Shown here one piece after another: positions 32,388 through 42,303 of a stretch of DNA of 64,000 bases (the stretch's first letter is position 1; every line of letters begins with the position of its first letter). The DNA lies in contig NZ_CP158190.1 of the NCBI RefSeq assembly GCF_040250305.1, forward strand, positions 2,574,001 through 2,638,000. Reading direction: 5' to 3'. A program made the translations under genes and the position numbers. This DNA comes from Peribacillus frigoritolerans. Its GTDB lineage: Bacteria; Bacillota; Bacilli; Bacillales; DSM-1321. The notes beneath the pieces were generated by a model, which saw only the letters and a list, made by a program, of their open reading frames with translations, was not told where the DNA came from and did no database searches.

Positions 32388-33467
32388 TCAACTTTTATTT
32401 ATGATTTTTTCAATTAGAACTTGCAAATCATCCGGCTTATGAAACTCAATCGGCGAGACACCTTTATCGAACTCTATCGTATCGGATTCTATCATCAATA
32501 CATACTTCCCATTAATCTTTCCTAAATGGATGCTATCGCCAAAATCGGCTAACAGTCCTTTGACGGATGTACTGCCTAGCTTCATTCGCATTTCGGCTTC
32601 AGGTGTATGCTCGACAATCTGGGCTGTGGCTTCGACGACCTGGTGGGTTTCAAGGCGTTCCTGAATTTCCCGTTTATCACTCGTTTCCCAGATTTCCAGG
32701 TCCTGTTCGAATTTGTGCAGTTCGTCACTGTTATCTTCGAATTGAGCGGATACATGTTCATGGACCATATGGATGACCTGATTTTTCATGATTTCCGGCA
32801 TCGATTCGCCATATTCGACGAACTTCAAGAAGTCCTCGAAGTAGCGGGCATGTGAGGCCTGATGGATTTTCAGTTCGCCTTCTTCGACCATTCCTTCTTC
32901 GGGCATGTATGGGTATTGAATGGATTTCATATTTTTAGTGGTGATTGCCATTTCAACGTGCCTAATCAAGGTCCGTTCATCCGAAATGGAAGCAACTTTC
33001 GGCTCGAAATCACATTTTAATAAGAAAACGAATGGTTCATCAAGATATTTCGTTAATTTTGCCGATGCGATTATGAAGACACCGCCACGGACAGCACTTG
33101 TATCAATATAAGAGCGCGTAAATTGTTCATTTTCCTCTTGGAATTCTTGTTTTGTTTTTGCATAACGAACACGGTTAAATACATTGTAATTAGGGTTGGA
33201 ATCAAGTGCATGTCCTTCTTCGACAATAAAAGAACCGATTTTCGTCGGTATTTGTTCAGTTTTTGGATGACGGTCGACTTTCCGTTTGGAAATCTTCATC
33301 AATTCCCCATCCAAAAAATCCTTTAGAGGACTTTCTTCGTATTCTTCAGTATCAAGAGTTTGGAAATGTTTAAAACGCTTATCAGCCTGATCGCCTTTTC
33401 CTTCGACTTGGATTAAATAAAAAGACAGATAGGTAATCGCAAAATCCATCAATGTCACCTTCTTCAA
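32388..33467 (-). CDS. DUF3900-like protein, intact copy
   Basis: The 359-residue soluble protein (MDFAITYLSFYLIQVEGKGD near the start, RGGVFIIASAKLTKYLDEPF in the middle, KIINKS at the end) matches, as I recall it, the DUF3900 family of Bacillus, whose function is not known. AAGAAGGTG-type sequence precedes the start. Its 3' half is repeated, broken, at 19799-20326, which places one edge of a mobile element inside this gene near 32913. The present gene is probably a hybrid: the host 5' part joined to a 3' part brought by the element, keeping the frame whole. Confidence 0.75.
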   Translation of the reverse strand: MKKVTLMDFAITYLSFYLIQVEGKGDQADKRFKHFQTLDTEEYEESPLKDFLDGELMKISKRKVDRHPKTEQIPTKIGSFIVEEGHALDSNPNYNVFNRVRYAKTKQEFQEENEQFTRSYIDTSAVRGGVFIIASAKLTKYLDEPFVFLLKCDFEPKVASISDERTLIRHVEMAITTKNMKSIQYPYMPEEGMVEEGELKIHQASHARYFEDFLKFVEYGESMPEIMKNQVIHMVHEHVSAQFEDNSDELHKFEQDLEIWETSDKREIQERLETHQVVEATAQIVEHTPEAEMRMKLGSTSVKGLLADFGDSIHLGKINGKYVLMIESDTIEFDKGVSPIEFHKPDDLQVLIEKIINKS

Positions 33468-33801
33468 TTATTAAGCATGATTCCCGTACTTTTTTTAAGA
33501 CTTAATAAGTATAGTTATGTACTTTGATTCCGTCAAACTATTGGTACATGAATGATTAGCATAATTTTGGTGTATTATTTCATAATAATACATAGAAGAA
33601 AATAAATAATGATTCTTTATAGAATTAAAAAATTAGAACGTTTACAAGATAAATTAATGGAATACTTCAGTAGCTCGCTTTATCAATATTAAAATAATGA
33701 ATTGTTAATTATATATTGTTAATAATGTATAATTCTGTTGGGTAATAGAGATTTAATTCTAAAAAAGATTAAAAAAAACAGAATTTTACAATAATAAATC
33801 A

Positions 33802-33830
33802 TTGACGATAAAAAGGTTAATACGTATAAT
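33802..33830 (+). promoter_or_regulatory. Sigma-A promoter of the amino-acid permease
   Basis: TTGACG (33802-33807) and TATAAT (33825-33830) are 17 nt apart and lie 120 nt upstream of the permease start. The rest of the 33468-33950 gap is AT-rich and holds nothing else that I can name. Confidence 0.7.
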
Positions 33831-33950
33831 TTAAAAATCAGATAATTCAGGAATTGCAGAAATTTGTCGAAATTTCTTCGATATAAATTGTAAGTGAAAT
33901 TATTTGTCTATAGTTTTCAGAATAGTTTATGTAATTACGGAGGAGAGAAC

Positions 33951-35363
33951 ATGAGTATTTTTAGAAAGAAGTCCATTGAGGACTTGTTGAAAAACGCAGG
34001 TTCCGGCGGTAGGGGATTGAAACGGGAACTGGGAGCATGGGATTTAACGATGCTAGGAATTGGAGCGATTATTGGGACAGGCATTTTTGTTCTAACAGGC
34101 ACTGGTGCAGTGAATGCTGGTCCTGCACTTTCATTATCGTTCGTCATTGCTGGTCTTGCCTGTTTATTCGCTGCACTTTCTTATGCAGAATTTGCAGCTT
34201 CCGTGCCGGTATCAGGTTCGACTTATACGTATGCTTATGCAACTTTAGGTGAATTCGCCGCTTGGATAATCGGCTGGGATTTAATCCTTGAATACTTATT
34301 GGCTGTCAGTGCCGTATCGGCGGGGTGGTCGGGCTATTTCCAATCATTTTTAAGTGGATTCGGAATTAACTTTCCGAAAGTATTGACGGCAGCACCGGGT
34401 TCGGTCGAAGGTATTACGACTTATATGAACTTACCAGCCTTTTTGATAGTCATGGCGATTACCTTTTTGATATCCATAGGTACGAAACAAACGACTAGAA
34501 TCAATAATATAATGGTCGTTATTAAAGTGTTGGTAGTCTTGTTGTTCATCGTTTCTTCTATATATTATGTGAAACCGGAAAACTGGCAGCCATTCATGCC
34601 ATTTGGAATCGATGGGGTATTTTCAACTGCCGCATTAATGTTCTTTGCCTTCATCGGCTTTGATGCAGTTGCATCAGCGGCTGAAGAAACAAGAAATCCA
34701 GGTAGGAATTTACCACGGGGAATTCTCGGTTCATTATTCATTTGTGTAGTGCTATATATGGCGGTAAGTTTGATCATGACAGGTGTGGTACCGTATGCAC
34801 AATTCAGTAAGGCTCTTGACCACCCGATTTCTTTGGTCTTGCAAAGCGCAGGACAAAATTGGGTTGCAGGTATCATCGATCTAGGTGCCTTCCTCGGAAT
34901 GACAACGGTAATCTTGGTTATGTTGTATGGACAAACCCGAATCATGTTTGCGATGTCACGAGATGGGCTGATGCCTAAATCCTTATCAAAACTTCATAAA
35001 AAATATAAAACACCATATGCGGCTTCATGGATATTCGGTTTGATAGCGGCCTTATTGGGGGCATTCATACCGCTTGGTGAATTGGCTGAGCTGGTCAACA
35101 TTGGAACATTGACTGCGTTTACGATGATTTCCATTGCGGTCATCGTGTTACGGAAAACAAGACCTGATATGAAACGTGCTTTTTATTGTCCGGCTGTACC
35201 GCTCGTTCCAGGTCTGGCAATCGTTTTTTGCGTATTCTTGATGGTTCAGCTAGGGAGTCATACATGGATAAGGTTTTTGATCTGGATGGCTATCGGAGTA
35301 GTCATTTACTTCACTTATTCCCGTAAGCACTCGAATCTTAACCAGCAGGAAAATGAACATTGA
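33951..35363 (+). CDS. APC-family amino acid permease, YfnA-like
   Basis: The 470-residue membrane protein has 12-13 hydrophobic segments and the APC motif LTMLGIGAIIGTGIFVLTGT near residue 35, followed by AALSYAEFAASVPVSGSTYT. This fits the cationic-amino-acid-transporter subgroup to which B. subtilis YfnA belongs. It moves an amino acid with protons. The start at 33951 has GGAGG 8 nt upstream; an in-frame ATG at 33894 lacks a site. A sigma-A promoter at 33802 and a terminator at 35363 make it a single-gene unit. Confidence 0.88.
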   Translation: MSIFRKKSIEDLLKNAGSGGRGLKRELGAWDLTMLGIGAIIGTGIFVLTGTGAVNAGPALSLSFVIAGLACLFAALSYAEFAASVPVSGSTYTYAYATLGEFAAWIIGWDLILEYLLAVSAVSAGWSGYFQSFLSGFGINFPKVLTAAPGSVEGITTYMNLPAFLIVMAITFLISIGTKQTTRINNIMVVIKVLVVLLFIVSSIYYVKPENWQPFMPFGIDGVFSTAALMFFAFIGFDAVASAAEETRNPGRNLPRGILGSLFICVVLYMAVSLIMTGVVPYAQFSKALDHPISLVLQSAGQNWVAGIIDLGAFLGMTTVILVMLYGQTRIMFAMSRDGLMPKSLSKLHKKYKTPYAASWIFGLIAALLGAFIPLGELAELVNIGTLTAFTMISIAVIVLRKTRPDMKRAFYCPAVPLVPGLAIVFCVFLMVQLGSHTWIRFLIWMAIGVVIYFTYSRKHSNLNQQENEH

Positions 35364-35393
35364 AAAAGACACTCTCTGGAGTGTCTTTTTTTA
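35363..35393 (+). terminator. Rho-independent terminator
   Basis: AAAGACACTC pairs with GAGTGTCTTT, followed by T residues. Confidence 0.85.
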
Positions 35394-35516
35394 TTTGGAC
35401 ATAAATAGTTCATAAGTCTTGTGTTTAAGAAGAAAATTTATCAAAGTGAATTAAGATTAACAGACTTTATGTCGAAATAGTATATATGGGTAGAAAAAAT
35501 TGGAGGCAATTCAATC

Positions 35517-36815
35517 ATGAAAAGAATATGGAGAAGTAAACAAAAGATAGATTCGATAGACTATATGCAATATAAGGAGCACGTCGGTATCAATATCAGC
35601 GAATATCCGAGCGTATTGAATCAAGTGGAAATGATTCATTTGACGATGGGGGATTTGTGCATAATTCGTTCTTTACAGGAAGAAGTGAAGAAACATTTGA
35701 CCCAAATAGTAGGGAATTTCTATAAAAATCTAGAAAATGAACCCTCATTAATGAAAATCATATCAGACAATAGTTCTGTTGATAGGTTGAAAAAGACACT
35801 GCATCGTCATATGTACGAAATGTTTAGCGGGAACATTGATGATACGTATATTAAACAACGTTATATTATCGCACAAGTACATGTGCGAATTGGATTGCAG
35901 CCAAAATGGTATATGAGTGCTTTTCAGGATTTATTGCAGTCATTAATCATTCATGTAATTTCGAATATAAAGAATATAGAGCAATATCAAGAAAACATTC
36001 TGGCTGTCACTAAAATTTTTAATCTGGAGCAGCAAATAGTTTTAGAGGCATATGAACTTGAAAATGAGAAGATTCGCCAAAAAAACCTAGCAGAAAAAGA
36101 AACGATTAAACTGCAGGTCAATCATAATGCAGAGGAATTGGCAGCAATCAGTGAAGAGACTAGTTCAGCAACTCAATTAATGGCAAATAAGGTAGTCGAA
36201 ATTCACGATTTCACTCAAAAGGGCTCAGAGATTGCGATACATGCAGAGGGAAAATCAAAAGAGGGAGTCGAACTGTTACAGGGATTAGAGAAAAGATTGG
36301 TAAAAACGCAGGAGCAAATGACGATCATCTCAAAAGATATGGAACAGCTATCCAATACTTCAAAGGAAATTGAACGAATTGTCACAATCATCACTTCAAT
36401 TGCAGAGCAAACGAATTTGTTGGCATTGAACGCAGCGATTGAAGCGGCAAGAGCTGGTGAAAATGGTAAAGGATTTGCGGTTGTGGCTGGTGAGGTAAGG
36501 AAGCTGTCGGAAAATACCAAGGACTCAGTTTCGGAAGTAGTGAAACTGGTTAATGGAATTGCTCATTTTACCAATGTCATGAACACGTCAATTTCCATGG
36601 TTAGCGGGGAAATTACTAAAGGAACGAAACAAGGAAAAGAAACTGGCATATTTTTTACTGATATAGCAAAGGCCATGCTTTCTGTTAAAGAGCAGAATAT
36701 TAAGATCACCAAGGAAATGACAGAGCTGAATGATATATTCGACGAAATTAATGAAGCATTCAATCAAGTGGCCGTTTCCTCGGATCAATTGACTCAAATG
36801 ACGATGAACTTGTAA
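35517..36815 (+). CDS. hemAT: HemAT-type aerotaxis transducer
   Basis: The 432-residue soluble protein joins an N-terminal globin-coupled sensor (residues about 30-190, with [19 protein letters not shown] around the proximal His) to a methyl-accepting domain. The signalling hairpin reads [40 protein letters not shown] and [14 protein letters not shown]. Haem-bound oxygen changes CheA activity, so the cell moves in oxygen gradients. There is no membrane segment, as in B. subtilis HemAT. TTGGAGG precedes the ATG. A SigD-like site (TTAA at 35451 and GTCGAAAT at 35471, 16 nt apart) is possible upstream. Confidence 0.92.
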   Translation: MKRIWRSKQKIDSIDYMQYKEHVGINISEYPSVLNQVEMIHLTMGDLCIIRSLQEEVKKHLTQIVGNFYKNLENEPSLMKIISDNSSVDRLKKTLHRHMYEMFSGNIDDTYIKQRYIIAQVHVRIGLQPKWYMSAFQDLLQSLIIHVISNIKNIEQYQENILAVTKIFNLEQQIVLEAYELENEKIRQKNLAEKETIKLQVNHNAEELAAISEETSSATQLMANKVVEIHDFTQKGSEIAIHAEGKSKEGVELLQGLEKRLVKTQEQMTIISKDMEQLSNTSKEIERIVTIITSIAEQTNLLALNAAIEAARAGENGKGFAVVAGEVRKLSENTKDSVSEVVKLVNGIAHFTNVMNTSISMVSGEITKGTKQGKETGIFFTDIAKAMLSVKEQNIKITKEMTELNDIFDEINEAFNQVAVSSDQLTQMTMNL

Positions 36816-37111
36816 TGAAGTTCAACATTTTTGTAAGAACGGCTTTATGGGGCTTATTCGTATTTTAATAAACAACTCGATAGAATATTTCTGAATAAAC
36901 CCCCAAGCGGTTTATAGAATAAGAACATGCTTTGAAAAGATTAGAATCAATTCCAAGGGATGCGGTTAATAGGCTGCTCAATAATTCACTTGATATAAAA
37001 TAAGTTTAATGTTATATTAATAAAGCGATGAGCTAATTTGTGTAAGTCGAAGAACATGCTTTTAGCTAAACGTCGGGATGTGGCCTGACGGTTCTGCGCC
37101 ACAAACGCATC
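36816..37111. other. Intergenic stretch, possible structured RNA
   Basis: No frame here is convincing. At 37078-37103 TGTGGC pairs with GCCACA, and a strong bidirectional terminator follows at 37112-37143, so a short transcript may end here. Nothing further can be named. Confidence 0.3.
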
Positions 37112-37143
37112 AAAGACGCCTGCTGCGTGCAGGCGTCTTTTTC
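37112..37143. terminator. Bidirectional terminator
   Basis: AAAGACGCCTGC (37112-37123) pairs with GCAGGCGTCTTT (37129-37140); a T run follows on the plus strand. It also ends the minus-strand tatA gene. Confidence 0.85.
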
Positions 37144-37348
37144 ATTTTATCGATTCTTTTCTTGCAGCTTGTACGTCATCCTTGAATTCCTCTTGTATTT
37201 CTTCTGTTATTCCCTTGGTTGCATCCTTAAACTCCCTAAGCGAAGTGCCGACTGCCCGTCCGATTTGAGGTAGCTTGTTCGGTCCAAAAACAATTAAAGC
37301 TAAAAGAAGGATTAAAATTAAACCGGGAAAGCCAATGTTTGAAAGCAT
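37142..37348 (-). CDS. tatA: Sec-independent translocase protein TatA
   Basis: The 68-residue product has the TatA layout: a short N-terminal membrane helix ([20 protein letters not shown]), the FGP hinge, an amphipathic helix ([20 protein letters not shown]) and a charged tail. TatA forms the pore through which folded twin-arginine substrates pass. No tatC gene is adjacent, so it works with a TatC encoded elsewhere, as one of several TatA copies usual in Bacillus. Upstream sequence has AGTGACTAGTT rather than a strong ribosome-binding site, but the family start is clear. Confidence 0.92.
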   Translation of the reverse strand: MLSNIGFPGLILILLLALIVFGPNKLPQIGRAVGTSLREFKDATKGITEEIQEEFKDDVQAARKESIK

Positions 37349-37720
37349 AACTAGTCACTCCAATCAATTCTATTATTTAATATTATAGACTCCTTCCATG
37401 TATTTGCAAATGTTATTTAGGATATATTATAGAGTTCAGCAACCGATGATTCGCACAAGACAACGCTTTCAATCCCGTCCAATTTTATCTTGCACATTCT
37501 ATCTAAAAATATTACTTACCCGAGTATGCTATTACTTAATAAGATACCAATGAAAGTGGGGGACGGTAACAGAGATCAGAGTGCAGCAGTTAATTTTGAC
37601 GTTTGGGCATGAATAATTTGGCTTCACCTGCTTAATGTGGAACATGAAATTTTTTTATTGTCCGGAATGATTAAACTTGCATGATTGAAGATATTTCGGT
37701 ATTATAACTATACAAGCTGC

Positions 37721-37942
37721 GTTGTTCGTAATGATAATTAAGTTTTAACCTTTAAGCTGTAATAGGGAGTTTTATATCGAAACAGGAATGTTATGCCTCG
37801 TCACTGACTTGGACAACAGGATTGCTTCTGCAAACACCCACTTTGAGGAGTGGTGGTTTAAAACTTTCTTACTTGAATACGGCAATGGCGGCTTCCTACT
37901 TTACTAATTAGAAACCAGTTCCGATAAGGGACTGGTTTTTTG
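37721..37942 (+). ncRNA. Candidate small RNA
   Basis: The 835-nt gap 37349-38183 has no plausible protein gene. Within it TTGAAG (37685-37690) and TATACA (37709-37714), 18 nt apart, could start a transcript near 37721. An internal hairpin (AAACACCCACT at 37831 with AGTGGTGGTTT) and a good terminator (AAACCAGT at 37912 with ACTGGTTT at 37931, then T residues) follow. The roughly 220-nt unit has the form of an sRNA gene. It matches no family I can recall, so this is a candidate only. Confidence 0.3.
37912..37942 (+). terminator. Rho-independent terminator
   Basis: AAACCAGT and ACTGGTTT form the stem, followed by TTTTT; no protein gene precedes it. Confidence 0.75.
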
Positions 37943-38126
37943 TTGTTTTTACGCATGTTCAAAACTTGTAATTAACGATAGCATTAGAAAACATATTAAG
38001 ACTTTATGATAAATATGTGAAAGTTTTTATTGAAATATCAGATAATTAGCATTTATAATAACAATTAGATAACTAAGTTCACTATTTGTATAAAAATATG
38101 TGAGTCGAATATTTTTTAAATGATTA

Positions 38127-38140
38127 CGTAAGCGCTATCA
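38127..38140. promoter_or_regulatory. CcpA cre site upstream of the AAHS transporter
   Basis: CGTAAGCGCTATCA matches the cre consensus TGWAANCGNTNWCA at all but the first base and lies 44 nt before the transporter start. This suggests catabolite repression by CcpA. Confidence 0.6.
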
Positions 38141-38183
38141 TTTGGATGGAATTACTGCAGTCACCTAGAGAGGAGAAAATTTT

Positions 38184-39551
38184 ATGGCTAAAATTAATAC
38201 GACCGAGGTAATTAGCAACAGTAAATTTAACCGCTTTCATTTTGGATTGCTGGCATGGTGTTTTATCATTATCCTTTTTGACGGCTATGACCTTGTCGTT
38301 TACGGTACGGTCGTCCCGTTATTGACGGAGGAATGGAACCTTACTTCCGTGGAAGCGGGGGCTATGGGCAGCTACGGTCTATTTGGAATGTTGTTCGGGG
38401 CGATCTTCTTTGGTACATTAGCAGATCGGATTGGCAGAAAAAACGTAATCGCGATTACACTCATTTTATTTAGTTTATTTACGCTTTTATGTGGATTTGC
38501 GGATACGCCTACGATGTTTTCAACTTTCCGATTTCTAGCGGGATTAGGGCTTGGGGGCATCATGCCGAACGTCATTGCCTTATTGACTGATTATGCACCG
38601 AAAACGATGCGGAGCATGGTCGTTTCAATCGTATTATGCGGTTACTCATTCGGAGGGATGCTTGCTCCGATACTGGGTATCCTGGTTATGCCGACACTAG
38701 GTTGGGAATCAATATTCTGGTTTGCAGGAATACCATTGTTATTTTTACCCTTCATGATGAAGCGTTTACCAGAGGCTTCGACGCATCTGATCAGAATTAA
38801 CAAAAAGGAAGAACTGATCAGAATATTATCCAAGGTAAGTCCGGAAAGTAAATTCGACATAAGGGACGAACTTGTGGAAGTGAAAAAAACAGAAGCCAAT
38901 ATGCCGATTATTGGATTGTTTAAGGATTCCCGTGCCCTAAGCACATTGATGTTCTGGATCGCCTTTTTCATGTGCCTATTGATGGTATATGGATTGAATA
39001 CATGGCTTCCAAAGCTAATGATCGAGGCAGGGTATGCGCTGAATTCAAGCTTAGGTTTCTTGATCGTCCTTCAAGGGGGCGCTATCGTAGGCACGCTTAT
39101 CATCGCTAAACTTTGTGATCGTTATGGATCCAAGAAAATGCTTGTACCGATGTATGCGCTTGGGGCTGTCAGTCTGACGCTATTGGGAATGGGCGGAAGC
39201 TCTTTTGTCATTTACACATTGGTAGCGATTGCAGGAGCCTGTACCATTGGTGCCCAAAACCTTGTACAAGCCTATGTTTCCCAGTACTATCCACCAAATA
39301 TTAGATCGACTGCACTAGGGGTGGCATCTGGAATCGGAAGGATTGGCGGTATGCTCGGTCCCATACTCGGCGGATTTTTATTATCCATCTCGCTACCCAT
39401 CCAATTGAATTTCATAGCCTTCGCCATTCCGGGTCTCATTGCTGCGGTTGCCTTATCATTCGTTCCAGTGAAAATGGCTTATTATAAACATGATCATTCC
39501 GAACCAACTGAAGAAATGACGGTAGAATCCAATAAAATGAACGTCTTGTGA
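38184..39551 (+). CDS. MFS transporter, aromatic acid:H+ symporter type (AAHS)
   Basis: The 455-residue membrane protein has 12 predicted segments and AAHS hallmarks: FDGYDLVVYGTVVPLL in helix 1, GTLADRIGRKNVIAITLILF with the MFS signature loop, and RFLAGLGLGGIMPNVIALLT. Members such as BenK and PcaK carry benzoate, protocatechuate and similar acids with protons, the Asp in helix 1 being essential. GAGAGGAG precedes the ATG. A cre site upstream suggests catabolite repression. A second, frameshifted paralogue begins at 40266. No aromatic ring-cleavage genes are in the window. Confidence 0.87.
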   Translation: MAKINTTEVISNSKFNRFHFGLLAWCFIIILFDGYDLVVYGTVVPLLTEEWNLTSVEAGAMGSYGLFGMLFGAIFFGTLADRIGRKNVIAITLILFSLFTLLCGFADTPTMFSTFRFLAGLGLGGIMPNVIALLTDYAPKTMRSMVVSIVLCGYSFGGMLAPILGILVMPTLGWESIFWFAGIPLLFLPFMMKRLPEASTHLIRINKKEELIRILSKVSPESKFDIRDELVEVKKTEANMPIIGLFKDSRALSTLMFWIAFFMCLLMVYGLNTWLPKLMIEAGYALNSSLGFLIVLQGGAIVGTLIIAKLCDRYGSKKMLVPMYALGAVSLTLLGMGGSSFVIYTLVAIAGACTIGAQNLVQAYVSQYYPPNIRSTALGVASGIGRIGGMLGPILGGFLLSISLPIQLNFIAFAIPGLIAAVALSFVPVKMAYYKHDHSEPTEEMTVESNKMNVL

Positions 39552-39843
39552 ACTAAATGCATGAAATGCAGTGCTGGGATACCAACGCTGTCATTTCATG
39601 CCTATTTGTTTTATTGGCCTTTTTTGTCATAGTAATGAAATTGCAAATTGACAAGAGATAGCGTAAAGATTTTCCAGGGCTTGACCTATTCTTGAGAAAA
39701 GTTGCTTAAATGTTCATAATTTCGCAATACGAGTCACTCTTAATATAAAGAATAAATGTTAGAATGATGATATGGATAATTAATTCCTCCTTGAAGTGGA
39801 GCGAACTATACATTAATCTCATCTTTTGTGAGGAGTCATTACT

Positions 39844-40032
39844 TTGAAAATTTTAAAACATGTAATTTTTTGGTTAAGCATTATAGGGACATTATTCTCT
39901 ATGATTTATTTCTTTGTAGCGGACATTCCGTTATACGTTAAATTGTTAGGCGGAGCCATCATCCTTTATCTCGGTTATGATCTTATAACAGAATCAAGGA
40001 AAAGAAAGCGTAAAGAAGCCTTGGACGCTTAA
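39844..40032 (+). CDS. Small two-helix membrane protein
   Basis: The 62-residue product has two hydrophobic segments (VIFWLSIIGTLFSMIYFFVA and VKLLGGAIILYLGYDL) and a basic tail. It starts at TTG 39844 with GAGGAG 8 nt upstream and has its own terminator. The family is unknown. Confidence 0.6.
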   Translation: MKILKHVIFWLSIIGTLFSMIYFFVADIPLYVKLLGGAIILYLGYDLITESRKRKRKEALDA

Positions 40033-40045
40033 TCCTTATACTCAT

Positions 40046-40078
40046 TAAAAGCCCTCTTTAATTAAGAGGTTTTTTTTG
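40046..40078 (+). terminator. Rho-independent terminator
   Basis: CCTCTTTAA and TTAAGAGG (40053-40069) form the stem, followed by a long T run. Confidence 0.75.
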
Positions 40079-40265
40079 TTGATTAAAACGGCTAATCGAC
40101 TTTGAATATTGACAATATTCTAAAAACTAAGTTAATATATAGTGAACTAAGTTCTATATACGTATAATTAGTATTTGTGATCTGTTGTCATTAAATGTTA
40201 GCTCGAACAAAAAAGAGAATTCCTTAAGACTATGTCAAAAGGAATAGCAGAAAGAGGGGAAGGAA

Positions 40266-41703
40266 ATGCGCACGATCCAAGTGTCTGAAATGATGGATGA
40301 ACAAAAATTTAACCGTTTTCATTTACAGATTTTATTATGCTGTATCTTTATCATCATCTGTGACGGGTATGATATGTTCATGCTTGGGACAATCCTGCCA
40401 TCTTTGATGGCGGAGTGGAGGGTAACTGCTGTAGAGGCAGGGTTATTCAGCAGCTATGCTTTGTTTGGAATGATGATAGGAGCGTTGGTCTTTTGGACCG
40501 CTTGCCGATAAATCCGGCAGAAAGAAAGTCATATTGATTTGTACGATCATTTTTTCCGTATTTACATTTACTTCAGGTTTCGCCGATAATCCAACATCTT
40601 TTGGAATACAGCGTTTTATTGCAGGACTAGGCTTGGGAGGAGTCATGCCTAATCTAATTGCAATCATTACTGAATATGCCCCTAAAAAACTTAGAAGTAC
40701 CCTGGTAGCAATCATGTTCAGCGGGCACGCTCTAGGGGGAGTTGTCGCATCACTGGGAGCGATGTACCTGATTCCGAACGTTGGTTGGCGGGCAGTGGTT
40801 TGGCTCGGTGCACTCCCATTAATAACCATGCCAATATTATATAAATTGTTGCCAGAGTCAATAAATTTTTTCATAACAAATAATAAAAAAAGCAAATTGG
40901 TGGACGTTCTGAATCAAGTGAATGTAGACGGGCAATACACGATGAAAGATCATTATGTCCTTCAGGAGCAACTCAAAAGTGAAATGAAAGGGTTTTCAGT
41001 TAAACAGTTATTCAAAAATGGGAGGACTTTAAGCACGCTCATGTTCTGGATCGCATTTTTCATGTGTTTGTTCGTAATGTATGGTTTGAGTACATGGCTT
41101 CCAAAGATCATGGGTGAGGCAGGATATGAATTAGGTTCAAGTCTGACATTCTTAGTCGTATTGAACCTTGGAGCGGTTTTGGGAGCGATCGTTGGAGGCA
41201 AGCTTGCAGACAGATATGGTTCCAAGAGGATTCTGGTTACTTTCTTGGTCATTGGATTCATTACCCTTACGATGCTGAGCTTCAAGCCAAGCATGATCAT
41301 GCTTTATATACTGATTGCTATTGCAGGAGGTACGACAACAGGAACACAAATCGTAACGAATGCATATGTATCCCAGTATTATCCGAATGAAATCCGTTCT
41401 ACAGGTGTCGGCTGGGCATTGGGTATCGGCAGAATTGGCGGAATACTCGCTCCTACTTTCTGTGGGGTTCTGCTAGATATGAAGTTGTCATTGCAAATCA
41501 ATTTTTTAGCTTTTGCCATACCATGCATCATTGCAGCAATGGCGATTTGGTTCATACAGAATAACTTCAGCAATATGACGGCAAACAGGCAGGAAAAGAA
41601 ATTGATAGAATGTAAATGTTCAAATAAAGACCCCAAACAACAAGTTGAGATCTTGGTAAAAGAATTAAAGGGCCTTATGCCCTTTAATTCTTTTACTGTC
41701 TAG
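40266..41703 (+). pseudogene. Frameshifted AAHS-type MFS transporter
   Basis: From ATG 40266 the frame encodes the first third of an AAHS transporter (CDGYDMFMLGTILPSLMAEW, then YALFGMMIGALVF) and stops at 40511. One base away it continues ADKSGRKKVILICTIIFSVF and runs intact to 41703. Removing one T from the run at 40492-40495 restores GPLADKSGRKK and the whole 479-residue protein. It is a close relative of the transporter at 38184, so the pair arose by duplication. Everything else is conserved, so the frameshift is recent, or it is a sequencing error. Confidence 0.75.
41658..41694. terminator. Bidirectional terminator inside the 3' end of the transporter
   Basis: A 16-bp perfect stem, AAAAGAATTAAAGGGC (41658-41673) with its complement at 41679-41694, lies within the last codons of the transporter and right after the end of the converging ynfA gene. 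Confidence 0.75.
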
Positions 41704-42019
41704 GGCCCCATATAATGACTGAAACCCCGACCAAACAGATTAAAGCTCCAATCCAATCATATAAATCGGGGGTTTTCTTATCGATGCCCCATCCCCATAA
41801 AACCGATAAAACGATGAAAATCCCGCCATATGCAGCATATACACGTCCAAAGGTAGGGAACGTTTGGAAAGTTGCAATGATGCCATATAACACCAACCCA
41901 AAACCTCCGGCTAAACCTAGATAAATGGATTTACCTTCTCTTAACCAAAGCCAAATAAGGTAACCGCCGCCAATTTCAGCTAGACCAGCCATAAGGAATA
42001 TTACGGTAGTAACTAACAT
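41693..42019 (-). CDS. YnfA-family (UPF0060) membrane protein
   Basis: The 108-residue product has four membrane helices and the family's sequence nearly throughout: [60 protein letters not shown]. It is a small-multidrug-resistance-like protein of uncertain substrate. Its 3' end overlaps the converging transporter by 11 nt. GGAAGAGAGG precedes the start. Confidence 0.92.
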   Translation of the reverse strand: MLVTTVIFLMAGLAEIGGGYLIWLWLREGKSIYLGLAGGFGLVLYGIIATFQTFPTFGRVYAAYGGIFIVLSVLWGWGIDKKTPDLYDWIGALICLVGVSVIIWGPRQ

Positions 42020-42303
42020 ATATGTATACCTCTCTTCCTGGTTGAAATTTTATCATATATGAAACTGTAAATGACATACTTTACAGAGTTATTACTAATT
42101 GAAAGTTAACTGGAGCATCACCGTTAAGGCATGAAAATGATCTTTAAAAAGTTATTATTAAAAGGTTGTTTGTGCTGATAGTTAAACAGTTTAGCTTAAA
42201 AAATGCCAAATTTATTTTTTGACTCTAACTTGGATTGCAATACAGATGCAAAGGGTACTATACCTAAATAGGAATATAGTAATTTAGTTGAGGAGTTGCA
42301 GCC

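Noticed and set aside
33609..33692. 27-codon frame resembling a Spo0E-type peptide
   Set aside because: The family signature is incomplete and there is no ribosome-binding site.
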